64,000 nt of DNA from Brasenia schreberi (GCA_036023115.1 JAYKKT010000047.1:2844501-2908500); one strand, 5' to 3'. Counted from the stretch's first letter, positions 46,116 through 58,436 are shown. Made by a program: numbers and translations. Notes: a model not told the origin generated them from the sequence alone.

Positions 46116-47640
46116 GAGATCAAGAAGATGCAGGGTCCTTTATCTGCTTCCGCTTGGCTAGTTAGGCACGAGCTAGTTCAATCTAGAAGAGCACATATAC
46201 CATGTCAATCCAATAACACAGAAGAGCAAATGTATAACATATTACACTGAAAGGCAGACAAAAACATAACTCCATAATTAAATATTAAAAAAAAACTCAT
46301 CCCCTTTTAGCATCTAACTACGAGCCACTGTGTCGAATAAAAAAGAAGCTAGCGGATGAACCAAACAGAGAGGCTCGTTGCGTTACCCAGCCCAGCTGAA
46401 TCATGAGTATGATGTTGGGGTAGTTTGTGTTTGTCGAAACTGTCTAAGGTTTTCGGGGTTCGGTTATGAAGCAGCAGAAGCGGACTGTCCCTTGGTTATG
46501 CTTTTTGTTTCTCCTTCGCTTTTTGTATTTTGTGTAATGGAAGATGAAAAGGAACAAAGAAGAGTGTATATTGTTTATAGGTTACTCGCCTAGGGTTTTC
46601 TCATAACACCGTAAATGTGAATCACACACACATACACTTTCTGTATGAGTTTTTATATTTATATATGGCTTTTTCCTCTTCCGAGTTTTTCTCTCTTGAC
46701 TTTCCTTTTTAACAACGATTTCGTTTTATCGGGAAAATGTATGTGACCTTTTAAAAAACGAAAATTGTTTTATGAACGTTTGTATTTTCGAAAATATGAT
46801 CTCATAAAATCCAAAAAAAGGCCTCTCTTCTTGCATTTCATGATCGTTGTTAGTAATGGGTGGCCATCACTACTTACTAAGAGCTCATATGAATTCCTAT
46901 CTAAAGAAGTCAAATTCTAACCGTTTGTTTCCACAAAACTTTAGCTTTTGTGTACAACCGTACAAAGTAACATCATGCCAATCTTAGATTCAAACGCGTA
47001 CCACAATACAACTAGCTGGGTTGAGAGAGAGAGAGAGAGAAGAAGAAGGAGAAGTGGATTTTGGTTTACATGAAGAATCCCAATTAAATCCTTCAATAAG
47101 TTAATGGTGTCTTCGAAATTATTATACATTCAAGAAACCTTCAAGCCGCTATTCTTTATGTACCACAAGGTGGTCCGCCACTAATATTTTTTGGGAGAGC
47201 TTTAATGAATTTAAAAGTTAAAGGAAGACAAAGCAATGTCACCTTTCATGAAGGCACTCCTTCAATGAGTGCTTCTTTGAACTCTAACCACGTTATTGTG
47301 TTAAATATACTTCTACGCGAATGATACCAAGAGAAAGCTACTATCTTTAACCAGTTAATGACCACCTTACATCATTTGCATAAAGTTTACATGACTATGT
47401 TAGGATTGAAGTGATTGATAATTATCTTTGGTTGACTCCGCTCAGCATTCTTGAACACCATGAATTCATCTTGGATAAATGAATACATATCTTCAATCTA
47501 GCATGATAAGACAGACATCTTTTCATAACCAGTTCGATAATTAGGATGTTTTTTCGTCATTATTTATACCATTTGTTGGAGTATGATCATGAAACAAACA
47601 CCACAGGCATTGATGGTGCATTAACCATAGGCATTGAGAT
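46116..47640. other. Intergenic, nothing recognised
   Basis: The plus-strand frame at 46378-46593 (71 aa) and others show no family features. A short GA run lies at 47025-47042. Confidence 0.3.
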
Positions 47641-47647
47641 AATTATA

Positions 47648-47651
<4 letters not shown>

Positions 47652-47719
<68 letters not shown>
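47652..47719 (+). repeat. (TA)n(GA)n microsatellite
   Basis: TA run followed by GA run, about 100 bases left of an inverted-repeat MITE (47818-48010). Confidence 0.95.
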
Positions 47720-47721
<2 letters not shown>

Positions 47722-47817
47722 TTGCGTTCTCCACCGGTCTTTTTCTTTATCAAACATGAAATGTTATTCAAGCAAACTGGTTTGTGCTAGTGCTAGTACC
47801 AACTAGCACGATTTATA

Positions 47818-48010
47818 ATCTTGTATAAAGATATCCAATGTTAGATCTTTGAGATGAATGGTTGAAGTAATAAAATAAAAAACATTTAATGTAAATAGTA
47901 TATTAAATATAAAGTACAAAATATAATGATACTTCAATTTAAATCATCATTATTGATAATACTAATCGAATGGTGAAGATATTTTTGTAAGATTATGCAC
48001 GAAAAGATAA
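47818..48010. mobile_element. Inverted-repeat MITE, copy 2
   Basis: The left arm (AATCTTGTATAAAGATATCC... GGTTGAAG) pairs with the reverse complement of the right arm (CATAATCTTACAAAAATATC...). Arms of about 65 bases, AT-rich centre. Confidence 0.6.
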
Positions 48011-48428
48011 GAGAACCTAGATTTGATGCACCATGTATCATCAATGCACTAATATACTAAATCTAAACCAATGAAATGGTTGAAATTAAAATTAAAAAAA
48101 TAACTTCTTGTTTTTTAAATTTGAAATAGTAAAATATACTTTTGTATTTTTGTACTTTTAAATTTAAATTTCCAATGGTGTAGATTGGGTGCACCGGTGC
48201 ATTGATGATGCATGGTGTGCCAAATACCAATTCCATAAATAAACATGAGACATACATAACCTGATTTTGCCCTGTACCCACCCTATACCTGTTGGAGAAA
48301 AGAGAACCGAACCCGAACCCGCCTGGTTAAGGTATGGGTCGGAGTTTGAGTACAGGTGTACCCATCCCCCACTTGATACATTGCCATCCTTACCCTCCAG
48401 TTTAGAGAATATAACACAAACATACCTC

Positions 48429-48429
<1 letters not shown>

Positions 48430-48494
<65 letters not shown>
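48430..48494 (+). repeat. (AT)n(GT)n microsatellite
   Basis: AT run of ~31 bases followed by GT run of ~34. Alternating purine-pyrimidine tracts of this length can adopt left-handed DNA. Confidence 0.95.
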
Positions 48495-48495
<1 letters not shown>

Positions 48496-48840
48496 ATGTG
48501 CTTAGTTGAGCTTGGTGCTCAATCCTTCGTTTTGCCTGATTTTAATGATTCAACTACCAGTCATTATCCTCTTTCACTCCTCCAAGTCAAAACTATTGTT
48601 ATCACCCAAAACTAATTAAAAACTTAAATATTTGAATATGTATAGGTGTTTTGTGATTTTTAAGTGGCTTTTGGTGGTTGTACTGGGAGATCAAATTAAA
48701 GGGTGGTTTGGAGAAGTGAAGAATAGAAGGTGATGAAAGGTGACTGCCGGTGGTTAAACCAGTAAAACTCTGTGAAACAAGAGATTGATCACCATGCTCA
48801 ATTGGTCACAGGCCACTCCATATATATATATATATAGGAT

Positions 48841-49080
48841 AGTAAAAATACATATTGTCTTTCAATGCATAATCTTGCTTAAACATCTATGCCATTTAAT
48901 ATTTGAGATGAATTATTGAGGTAATAAAAAAAGTATTTACTGAACATCCATTAAATGCAATGTGCAAAATTATAACATTACTTTTAATTCAATTCTTCAC
49001 CATTAATCATGCCAATTAAACAATAAAAATGTTTACACAAGATTATATATCGAAAGATATTATGTATTTATATAAAATCA
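48841..49080. mobile_element. Inverted-repeat MITE, copy 3
   Basis: Left arm GCATAATCTTGCTTAAACAT and right arm ATGTTTACACAAGATTATAT pair inwards. A (TA)7 run precedes it (48823-48836). Confidence 0.6.
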
Positions 49081-49084
49081 ATAA

Positions 49085-49312
49085 AAAATACATAATGTCT
49101 TTCAGGACATAATCTTGCACAAATATTTCTATGATTCAATTGACTTGATTAATAGTAAACATTTGATTCAAAAGCAAGGTTATACTTTTTGTAAGTTGCA
49201 TTTAATGCACATGATACATTCAATATTTTTGTTTTATCTCATCAACTATTCATCTCAAATATGAAATTGCAGAGATGTTTTTATAAGATTATGCACCAAA
49301 AGATATTTTTAC

Positions 49313-49316
<4 letters not shown>
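49085..49316. mobile_element. Inverted-repeat MITE, copy 4
   Basis: Left arm GACATAATCTTGCACAAAT and right arm TTTTTATAAGATTATGCACC. Next to copy 3 and followed directly by the (AT)n(AG)n run. Confidence 0.6.

Positions 49317-49400
<84 letters not shown>
49315..49400 (+). repeat. (AT)n(AG)n microsatellite
   Basis: About 34 bases of AT then 52 of AG, abutting MITE copy 4. Confidence 0.95.
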
Positions 49401-49404
<4 letters not shown>

Positions 49405-49749
49405 GAGTGTGAGTGTGGTAGGCACGACCGATTTTATGCAATTTCCGGCCTTGCCTTACAGCGTCCACTTCAAAGTTGATAATCTGCCGAGTTCCAGTAG
49501 TTTGGCAGAAAAAGTCAAACTTTGACCAAGTTGTTTGCTAGGAAACACCGTAGGAGAAAAGGCCACTATAGTGGAGGCGTGGTGTGATCCATCACACCCC
49601 TCTTTTCAATTGAATTAATGACATGATCCACTCATTAGCAACCCTGACATATATTCTTGTTTTCTAAAGCGCGATTGACGATTTTCAGGGTTTATTTCTC
49701 GGCACCTTGGCCATAATCATTACCTATTGAACATATTATTATTTCCATC

Positions 49750-49862
49750 TCTTTTTTTTATAATGGGGAGGCCAAGTCGAGATGTACAACCTTGGGTATC
49801 AAACTCATGACCTTCAACTTTTGAGTTTGACCCCCTAACCAGGTGAGCTATTGCTATTATTC
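49750..49862 (-). mobile_element. tRNA-like SINE, minus strand
   Basis: Minus strand has AGCTCACCTGGTTAGGGGGTC (box-A-like) and GAGTTTGATACCCA (box-B-like), ending in an A8 (plus-strand T run at 49751-49759). Confidence 0.5.
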
Positions 49863-50219
49863 ATGCACAAACTATCTAGTTTTTCACTTTAAGTAATTTT
49901 AAAGGACATTATTTAATCTTTTTAACAATTATTTATTTATGAAACCTTCACAACACTTGAGGGTCAGACCTATTGGGTGAGCTAAATTTTTTTTAGGTGA
50001 GACAAAGTCTACTAATAAGAAATTATGGTTTATATAATTTTTCGAGAAAAATTACTGTCTGCATATATCTTTTGAATTTTTTTCATATTTTGGATCGCGG
50101 CCGCCTTACCTCACCCATTAATAGGTCTGTCGTGGGACATATGGCCGGCCGTGTAGCCAGCAAAGCTGACCAACGAGCTCACATGATTTACAATTAAACA
50201 TTTTCATTTTTTGAGTAAA

Positions 50220-50485
50220 TCGGAATCGACGGTTTCAAGCCCCAAGTATAAGAAGTGTTTTATCATTGAGCTAATGACATGTTTGTAATAATAAATTTTG
50301 AAAAAAATATTTAAAATATAGTTAGTGCTGGTTTGAAATTATAGGTTCCGGTTTTAAGACGGTTTATGAAGATCATGAATCGTAACCAAACCAAGGGATC
50401 CAATGCTCCAAAACCGATTCGGTCGGTTCCAGGATTATGCTGGCAGTGCGGTTCGGGTTCACATTCATGGAATCGATGCCCACTA
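50220..50485. repeat. AACCGG-rich interspersed repeat
   Basis: GGTTCCGGTTTTAAGACGG and CGATTCGGTCGGTTCCAGG place it in the family; the end GGAATCGATGCCCACTAG fits other copies loosely. Confidence 0.45.
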
Positions 50486-50639
50486 GAATTATTTTAGTTG
50501 ATAATGATATTGTTATTAAAGCATTTCATGCAATAAAAGAAAATTAGCTGGCAGCAAAACTTAAAATCGAAAAATTGCAAACATTAGAAAATCCAAAACT
50601 CGAAAAAAAGTAGTTTGTATAGTTCGTAAAGTTCTTGTT

Positions 50640-51134
50640 TTGCAAAAACCCCAAAAAATCAAAAATCTACAAAATACCAAAAAGATTTTGTACATAGCTG
50701 CTCCTGGTAGGACTTTGGAAAAAGAAAAGGGTTTCGAAAGGAACGTCGTCTGCCTAGCAAAACCAAAAATTTCGAAATCAATTGAAAATCCAAGTATAAA
50801 ACCAGGTCTTTTGAAAACTCACACATCAAATTCCCTCGGGTCTATAACCCACGAGAATGATCGAAGCCCAGAAGTAGATCCCTTTGAGGAAGATCCCACT
50901 TCTGAGCTCCCACAATTTCATAAAATTCTCGATTTTGAAAGACCTTCCAATTCTTATTTATTATTTATTATTTATAAGCTTCGATGGAGACTCCCTAACG
51001 TATGCACGGCGGATATCACTCTTGAGCTACCCTTTTTGCAAGTTATACCTAGGGCTGGCTATATAAGAAACAACATGAACACACAATGCAAACATGACCC
51101 AGAAAGTTTGTCTTCTTTGTACCACCCAAAGTAA
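50640..51134 (+). other. 164-residue ORF of unknown nature
   Basis: Open frame from 50640, polar and lysine-rich at first (KNLQNTKK), then GSITHENDRSPEVDPFEEDPTS, then hydrophobic YLLFIIYKL. No domain I recognise. Preceded by A-rich sequence. Possibly a retroelement remnant or chance. Confidence 0.2.
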
Positions 51135-52930
51135 CACAAAACAGAAATCAGGTTGTGTTGAAGTGAACCTGCCTTTGGATACGAAATCTAGACACAGAAG
51201 CGAGTTGAAAAGTCTGTACTTGTGGCACCAAAGTTAATACTAAAAAGCATCAGGTTGTGTTGAGGTCGACTTGTTTTAAGTGGAGACACGAAATGAGATG
51301 ACACAAACATTAACTGAAACACGAAACTGTCACCAAACACTCACCCTTTAAAGCCGGAAAACAGCAGAAAATATTTCTCTCGTGTAAAAAACCTGATCGA
51401 GATCAAACAAAAAGGATGTAACCTAAACCTCCAAAATTCTCTTTGGCCGTATTGATCATGTCTTCGATGGTAAAGAGAGCTCTACGGAACGATAAATATA
51501 TAAATGATGGAGCAACTAAATCCGTTTATAAGTAAATGATCAAGGAGGGTTGCAGGCAGATCCAGAAACTTATTTTGGGTAGGGCGAACTTGAATTTCAG
51601 GTTTTGTGGGTTTTAAAACTTTTCATATTTTTTTTTAAAAATTCAATACTTGATTCAAAATTTTTCAAATTTCATATGAGACGGTCAACCCATCTTGCCG
51701 TAATGTGGATCTGACAGTGATTGCACTATACAATCTATTCGACAACCAACGTAAAACTTTGTTGAATATTTTATTAAAGGATGCAATCTTTTGAGAATAG
51801 ATAAACGAAATCCTATTAGAACTCATTAGTTAAATGCGCTAAGGTAAGAACGTTACTAAGATGGGTGGCCTTCTAGGAAGTCCTTACATTGTGACAATTC
51901 TTAGAACGCTTGGTTGGTACCAGCCATGAAGAGTCTTGCTGCTCTTAGGAAGTAATAACCACACAAACAACCCAGAGGTCTCTTAGATGGTGTTTTGATT
52001 ATGAGGCCTTCGGACTATAACTAAAACAAAAATTGTAATATCACCATATTTTGTAATCAAACATGAGTGATATGATTTCACTTTTTACTCGTTTATGAGA
52101 CCTATCAATACCTCACCTTTAAGGTTAGGCCTTGAATCATAGAGTCACTCACCAGTGGATAAGCACACAAGCAACCCAAAGGAGGTTGCTTAGGTGATGT
52201 TTTGATTACGAGGCCCTAGGCTTATGACACTGACTTTAATGCCCATAATATATGGTCTCACTTTTTACTCGTTTACGAGGCCTATCAATAACCCACTTTT
52301 GAGGGTAGGTTGTTAGAATTGAGCCTATAGTGATAGTTCAGCAAGCCCAACCTCATAATCAAACACCCGCTGAAAAAGGCCTCGGATCACCGAGTCACTC
52401 ACGAGTCGACTCCACCTAATGTTTAAGGCATTCATGAATCGATGGCCGGGCCAAACAACCTTATAATTTCTGGTTTAAAGGACCAGACTGTGGGTGGCTG
52501 ACATAGTGGGCTCACTAGGGGACTGAGCAACAGACCCAGGCTTATTTGGTGTGAGGACTAAGCAAGAAACCGACACAATAATCTCATTCGATATTCGTCA
52601 ATAACTTAGATCACCAGTCTCTTTTCCGAATTCGCTGATGAAAAAGTTGATCTGAACATGCCTTGATATGTCAATCTTAGCTACAAGTGCAACGTAAGTG
52701 GACAAGCAGCCCATGTGATCCCACTAAAACGATTTTATTTATATATAAATATATTCGGAAGTCAAAAGCTTAAATTTCTATTCACAATCAATCTTTTGCA
52801 AAGGAAAAACACAAAGTAGAGACCAGAGAAGGAACAATAGTTATGCGTGTTGACTTCTGATTGAGGCAAACAGTGGCTCCAAATAAGCAACTAGAGAGAG
52901 AGAGATGCACTTTGTTAAGCAAAAAGAACA
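51135..52930. other. Repeat-derived intergenic stretch
   Basis: A stretch with GGTCTCTTAGATGGTGTTTTGATTATGAGGCC (51970-52010) recurs at about 52190-52215, and CTTTTTACTCGTTTA.GAGGCCTATCAATA.C at 52081-52112 and 52261-52292. So a block of about 180 bases is tandemly duplicated. No gene. Confidence 0.5.
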
Positions 52931-52934
52931 ATCT

Positions 52935-53058
52935 GCACCGAGAGTGTTAGCTCAATGGCAGAACGCTCTAGCATCGTTACTGTTGGTGGGGAGTTCAACT
53001 CCCAAAGGGTTGCATGCATGTGTTAATTTTCGGCTTTCTCGAATAACAAAAAAAAAAG
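52935..53058 (+). mobile_element. tRNA-like SINE
   Basis: Box-A-like TGTTAGCTCAATGGCAGAAC and box-B-like GGGAGTTCAACTCCC at tRNA-like spacing, ending in A10 (53048-53057). It does not fold as a full tRNA by eye. Confidence 0.6.
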
Positions 53059-53208
53059 AACAATCTAAATGCAGGTGAATACAGATGGAGACTATAGTTG
53101 CGTGCACCAAAAAGTCTAGCTTTATCATTCTTTAGGCAAAAGGAGAGGCACTCAGCCTTTGCAGCAACGCAATTAGAGATTAGGAAATAAGGATGTGAAC
53201 AAATTGGC

Positions 53209-53332
<124 letters not shown>

Positions 53333-54530
53333 CTCGCAAATGAACCAAGTGGCTTTTGGTTCAGCTCATCCCTCACTCCATCTTCGGATTATTAAACCAG
53401 ATGAGCTCCGCTCTATCTGAAATTTAGAGGATGAGCTCCGCCCCACTTAAAATTTAGAAAACCAAAGAAAAGTTACAGGAGATGATTGAATCCATGATCA
53501 TTATACATAGTTCGCCCCACCTCAAAACGATGGAATAAGCCGTTCACCCTACTCCATGAAAGATTCTAGGGAGCTGAACATGAGTATGGTATGTGTAGTC
53601 CATTCATCTCATGTAAGCTTGCCAAATTTCAATTTTTTTTTTTGTAATTTTTATCTATACCACACCCTCAAGGTAGTTGTACTTAACTTTATTGTAAATA
53701 AAAAATTTTAAAAATAAAAAAGATTGTATTTCATGTTTAAAAGAAATAATAAAGAATAATCTAGCTTTTGTTGAGTTAACTATTTGCATGGCATAGATCG
53801 AGCTCTATAAAAGTAAAGACTCCACGTAACCACATAGCCACAAAAAAAAGCTTAATTGTTGTTGTAAAGATCATGCTACTACAATATTTAAGAAAATCTC
53901 TTTCTTAACTCAGTTCAGTTAGACTCGTTAAAGGAAATGAATAGTTTATAAATATGTTCGAGCAGTGGTTGCTAACAATCGTTTTGTGTCGTTCGGTAGA
54001 AAACGAGCCGAGCAATGAGCAAAGGTTGTTCAGTTCGTTCGGCTTGTTTACGGGTCCTACTGATATCTCATCCATCTCAAATCCAATTTAAGATGTGAAT
54101 CCATATCCAAATGTTAAATCGAATCCAGAACATAAATTTGCTTATTCGGATATATCCAAATATGTCTTCTTTATAATCTAATTACAATATTTTTTTATAC
54201 CGTTTTAGAATTTCATGTATTATCCAATCAGTTAACGTCTGGAAAAAGGTAGAAACAACAGAGGACCAATAAGCCAAACGACCGAGGAAGGCAACTTCCT
54301 GGACATTGTGTGCTTTGCAAATCCAAGAACCAAACCCACTACGGATTCCTATAAACCTAAGTAATCCGCACTCCACCTTCGCCATCTCTCTCTCTCTCTC
54401 AACCACGAAGACTCCATATATTTCCTTCACCACCATATTTCCAAAGCTTCTCTCTCTGTCTCTAAAGTCTAAACCAATACTCTCTCTCTCTCTCACACAC
54501 ACATACAGCGAACCACCGGCAGAAAGAGCC

Positions 54531-55133
54531 ATGCAGAAGCAGCAGAACGCTCATCATATCCACAACACCGGTGAAGACGATTTCGCGACGCAACAGCATG
54601 AGAAACAGAGCTCCAGAGCCGTCTTCCCGGTTGAAGAAGGTTCTAATCCAAAGGGAGAAACAGAGCCAGCACCAACTTCCCTCCTTCAAGAGGGGAAATT
54701 CTACAGTAGACTTCTAACACGAGAGTCTTCCAAGGGGTTCTCCTCTAGGACCTATTACAGAGCCGAGGGGAAGGTGCCGTTCGAGTGGGAAATCGCACCT
54801 GGGAAGCCGAAGAACCCGTCAGAAACCGGCCACCTGCTGCCACTGAGCCCTCCGCCGTCCGTCCACCGCCACCTAGTTACCCAGAATCGCCACCAGGAGA
54901 AGACCAGGTTCTGGTTCCTGAACTCTATAGGAAGAAAGAGCGATGGATCCCGTCCCATCTACGGCAGTTGCGTTAGTGACGCTGGACAGAGTATGACCAT
55001 TAAAGCTGAAGCCAAAGGAGATCTTCCGGCATCAGGAAACGTTTTCAGGCGGCTGGAGTTCGGTCCAAACGGTTGCTTGCCTTTCGACTTGTCAAGTGTA
55101 TTCGGTTCGACACGACGAAAGGCGTCAGCCTAA
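54531..55133 (+). CDS. Small plant protein with VPFEWEIAPGKPK motif (DUF688-like)
   Basis: 200 aa from the ATG at 54531, after a CT-rich leader (54388-54403, 54480-54494). Residues 82-94 read VPFEWEIAPGKPK, which resembles the VPFxWExxPGxPK signature of a family of uncharacterised plant proteins (DUF688-like). A proline-rich stretch follows (LLPLSPPPS, ~102-110), and a basic C-terminus (FGSTRRKASA). No signal peptide or membrane segment. Function unknown. The frame is open upstream to 54306, but that part reads as CT-repeat leader, so the later Met was chosen. A broken copy lies 1.4 kb downstream. Confidence 0.7.
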   Translation: MQKQQNAHHIHNTGEDDFATQQHEKQSSRAVFPVEEGSNPKGETEPAPTSLLQEGKFYSRLLTRESSKGFSSRTYYRAEGKVPFEWEIAPGKPKNPSETGHLLPLSPPPSVHRHLVTQNRHQEKTRFWFLNSIGRKSDGSRPIYGSCVSDAGQSMTIKAEAKGDLPASGNVFRRLEFGPNGCLPFDLSSVFGSTRRKASA

Positions 55134-55366
55134 AATGGGTAGTTGAAAAATCGGGAGGAGACCCATTTGGTGCCCCTTTTGTGGCGATCGAAACTAGGTG
55201 TTTCCCTGTAGAAAGGTGGCTTGGTGTCTGGGGTGGACCTCACAGAACGGTGAAAACAACCAATGGGAGGCAGACACATCGGTGGTCGCCGGAGAAGCGA
55301 CACTCCGGGCAGTTGCTGCAGAATTATCTATCGTATAATGTTGTTATACCTCGTAAAGAATAGGTT

Positions 55367-55870
55367 TTTGATATGGTAATAGTTGTGCATCATTAGATAT
55401 TAATTACTATACAAGAACCGAAAAGAAAATTATAACAGTGTTTTGGAGTTTGTTTACTTTGCTTAACGCGTTCCCTTGTCTTCTTGTTTATTAGAGAGAT
55501 GATACACTTTACTTGTTCTGTTTGTAATTTTGTGAGGTAAGGAAAAATATGAGGACAGTGACGGATTCAGAAATTTTTTTTGAGAGCGAGCTCACTATAT
55601 ACAGAGATGGGCATCAATTTTTCAGATTTCGAATGAAAACGCATGTCTCATCTCACCTTAAAATGAATCCGCGAGATAGGCACAACTATCAATAACTCAA
55701 CTGTCTATATGGTCGACTGTGAGTTGGATATCCGGAAGGGACGTGCGCCTGACTTTGGCCTCCTAAGAAAGAAACTAAAAAAGAAAATGAAAGAGGATTG
55801 CGTACGTTGCTGATTTGCATGCTTGTGGTGCGCTCAGCTCTTGTCTCACTATCGAAAGAGGTCACGCTTA
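55367..55870 (+). other. 3' flank of the small gene, duplicated at 57.3-57.6 kb
   Basis: TAATAGTTGTGCATCATTAG (55377 onwards) and GCTGATTTGCATGCTTG..GTGCG..CAGCTCTTG.CTCACTATC.AAAG..GTCACGC recur near 57.30 and 57.50-57.56 kb. A short GGCGGATTC-like MITE remnant may lie at 55556-55700. Confidence 0.6.
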
Positions 55871-56087
55871 TCTTCTCCTTTTTCCTCTCTAACTATTAGT
55901 GTATCGGCGGTTTGTGGGGGAACAATTTGCTGACATGAACGGGTAATTCCGACGCATAACCTGTCTGCGACGGTAATGGAGCGGGTTAGGATTGGGTATT
56001 CCTATATTTGCTCTCAACTTCAACCTTAATAGGTGGGTAAGAGTTCGGATTCTCTTTTTCGAATGTGTAATGGAGCCAGAACGAAGC

Positions 56088-56089
<2 letters not shown>

Positions 56090-56155
<66 letters not shown>
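56090..56155 (+). repeat. (TA)n microsatellite of 66 bases
   Basis: Pure TA run between the small gene and its broken copy. Confidence 0.95.
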
Positions 56156-56158
<3 letters not shown>

Positions 56159-56279
56159 GGATCCTATTGACAATTTATGCATTTTACTCATAGAGTATGA
56201 ATTGGGTATAATCCGGTTTATATATATCGTGTTGAAACATCTTATCTCCATACTCAAACCTAATCGGAGCAGAGATTCC

Positions 56280-56830
56280 TCACCCACATCGGGTTGGGTT
56301 GCAAGGATTATCGCCATCCTATATGCAGCCGCTGAGTCTACCGCCGTCAACCTCATTCCCCAGAATCACCACCTAACGTCCCGATTCTTGTCTGGAGAGA
56401 GGGATGGCGCTGGCATCAGTGATACATGATGGGTTTGTTAAAGAGTAAAAAAAAATTATATGGAAGAGAGGAAGAAGAGACTTATGACCAATTAACTAAC
56501 TCAAAACTGTCGAGACTAAAGAAGGCAGTGAAGATGAATGAATTCCGGCCGGCAATGCAAAACGTATTCAGGCGGCACCGCAGCTGGAGTTTGGTTAAGA
56601 CGGTTGCCTTCAGTTCGAGTTGTCAAGTGTTCTTGGCTCAACTAGACCGAAGGGGTCAACCTAAAATGGTAATTGAAAACCTTGCGGCCACCCAATTGGT
56701 GTCCCTTTTCGGCGAACTCGACCAGGTGTTTCCCTGCAAGGAAAGCCTTGCGCCGATTGAATGCATCGTCTCGTGCGGACCTCACAGAACGACGAAAAAC
56801 GGCATCTGTGAGTACAACCAATGACGCTAC
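56280..56830 (+). pseudogene. Broken tandem copy of the VPFEWE-motif gene
   Basis: GCCGCTGAGTCTACCGCCGTC with CCCAGAATCACCACCTAACG (56328-56375) parallels 54838-54895. GTATTCAGGCGGC with GGTTGCCTTCAGTTCGAG.TTGTCAAGTGT and GTCAACCTAAAATGG parallels 55042-55138. GGACCTCACAGAACG near 56778 parallels 55232. Frameshifts and indels prevent a common reading frame, and the N-terminal part with the motif is missing. Spurious ORFs (for example 56426-56824) cross it. Confidence 0.7.
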
Positions 56831-58180
56831 CGCCTACGAGGGTGGCCCTTGGGTGGTACGCCACTCTAAACGAACCGGGGGAGTAGATGTGGAATCAAAT
56901 AAGAATCCAATTTTCTTGTTGAAAGAAACTTTTGTAGGCCAAGTTACGATTATTCTTACGAAAAATATGAGAAAACTAAATTAGGAACTGAAAGGGTGAT
57001 AATGTGATTGATACGATTCTTTTTTCTCGAGAATTATAATCGTTATTTATATGCTTTCTTCGATGTGATAAGCTTTGAATCCATCCTTCATTTTTAAGTG
57101 CATGATTTCCGGTAACTTTCTACTCATTCTGTTGTTTTTGTTTTTACTTCGCGATATTACATACGAGTTGCCAACTGTTACCACAATACATATCATGTAC
57201 CCAAACTAACGTCTACGCCCATTGAAAGCTTGCCAAATCCCTTCTCGATTTTTCGGCGTCGGTAAAATGCTATAATAATGCACAAACAAAAGGTGTTGAT
57301 ACTGTAATAGTTGTGCATCATTAGCCATTAGTGAGTTACTCTTCAAGAGAAGAATCGAGCATAAGGCTAACCGCGTTTCGATTTAACATTGATCTTCAGA
57401 CGTCTTGTTCTTCATTTGAGAGGGACGGCATACGTACGTTACTATTCTTTGCTTCATGCTTTGGTGAGAATAAGAAAAAGGATGACAGCGTTCAGATTTT
57501 ACTGATTTTGCATGCTCGGAGTGCGATCATCGCTTGCCATACTATCAAAAGCAGTCACGCCTATCGTCCCTCTCTCCCTCTCTGAGAAACGATTTTTGGG
57601 TTTATGAGCTTGCTGACAAGCAGTGTCATCATGCCTCGACTCCTGTTGAGGCAGGAGCGTGAAAATCTGTTTATAGGATTCAAACGCGATGGAGGTCAGG
57701 TAGTAATATGAGAGAATACGAGAAACAAGATACAAACACGATTATAAGAGTCTGTGCTCGTGTTCATACAGAGTCAAAACATACACATACACACCCAAAA
57801 ACAGGTTGATCTAAAGTAATTAATGTGAAAACCCGAGTGAGTTTCCCCATTCAGGTGTCCAATTTAGGACAAAAACGCATAAAAACCACCAATTTTTTGG
57901 GTTACAATGCGAGGGCGAAGCATTACACAGGCATGTACCCCTGGAATCGAGCTCACCACATGTAGGCATCAGAGAGCCCTACCCTACCTACGAGTTCTGA
58001 GTGCACTCCATATACGAATTTAACCCGAACACAGGGACATGATTTTTGTATTTTAAGGTTTATATATATAAACCGCATCCTATGAGTGCTATAACTTAAA
58101 AAAATTAAGAGTTTTGAAAAAAGAAAAGAATATGTGATTATATTTATACCTCCAAAAAATAATAATCGAACATCGATGGA
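56831..58180. other. Intergenic; duplicated flank, otherwise nothing
   Basis: 57296-57590 is the copy of the 55.4-55.9 kb flank. The remainder to 58180 has no gene I can support. Confidence 0.4.
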
Positions 58181-58187
58181 GAATATT

Positions 58188-58210
58188 CACACACACACAC
58201 ACACACACAC

Positions 58211-58277
<67 letters not shown>
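58188..58277 (+). repeat. (AC)n(AT)n microsatellite
   Basis: AC run of ~23 bases followed by AT run of ~65. Confidence 0.95.
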
Positions 58278-58282
<5 letters not shown>

Positions 58283-58436
58283 ATGATAAAGCCCCTCGAA
58301 TGAACATAGTCTCTCGTTTATACTGATTATGTGGCAAGAATGTGTTTTGTTAATCTTTTATTAAAAAAAGATTAAATATATTTTTTTAGAAATATATATT
58401 CTTATAAGACTTTATTATTTCATATATATACATATA

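Noticed and set aside
50438..50482. A CCHC zinc-knuckle pattern (CWQCGSGSHSWNRC) in one frame
   Set aside because: Spacing is exact, but it lies in an AACCGG-type repeat whose other copies are non-coding. The frame closes a few codons later and no gag or coat-like sequence surrounds it. Probably chance.
52935..53058. A possible functional tRNA gene
   Set aside because: Box motifs are present, but the acceptor arms do not pair and an A-tail follows, so SINE fits better.
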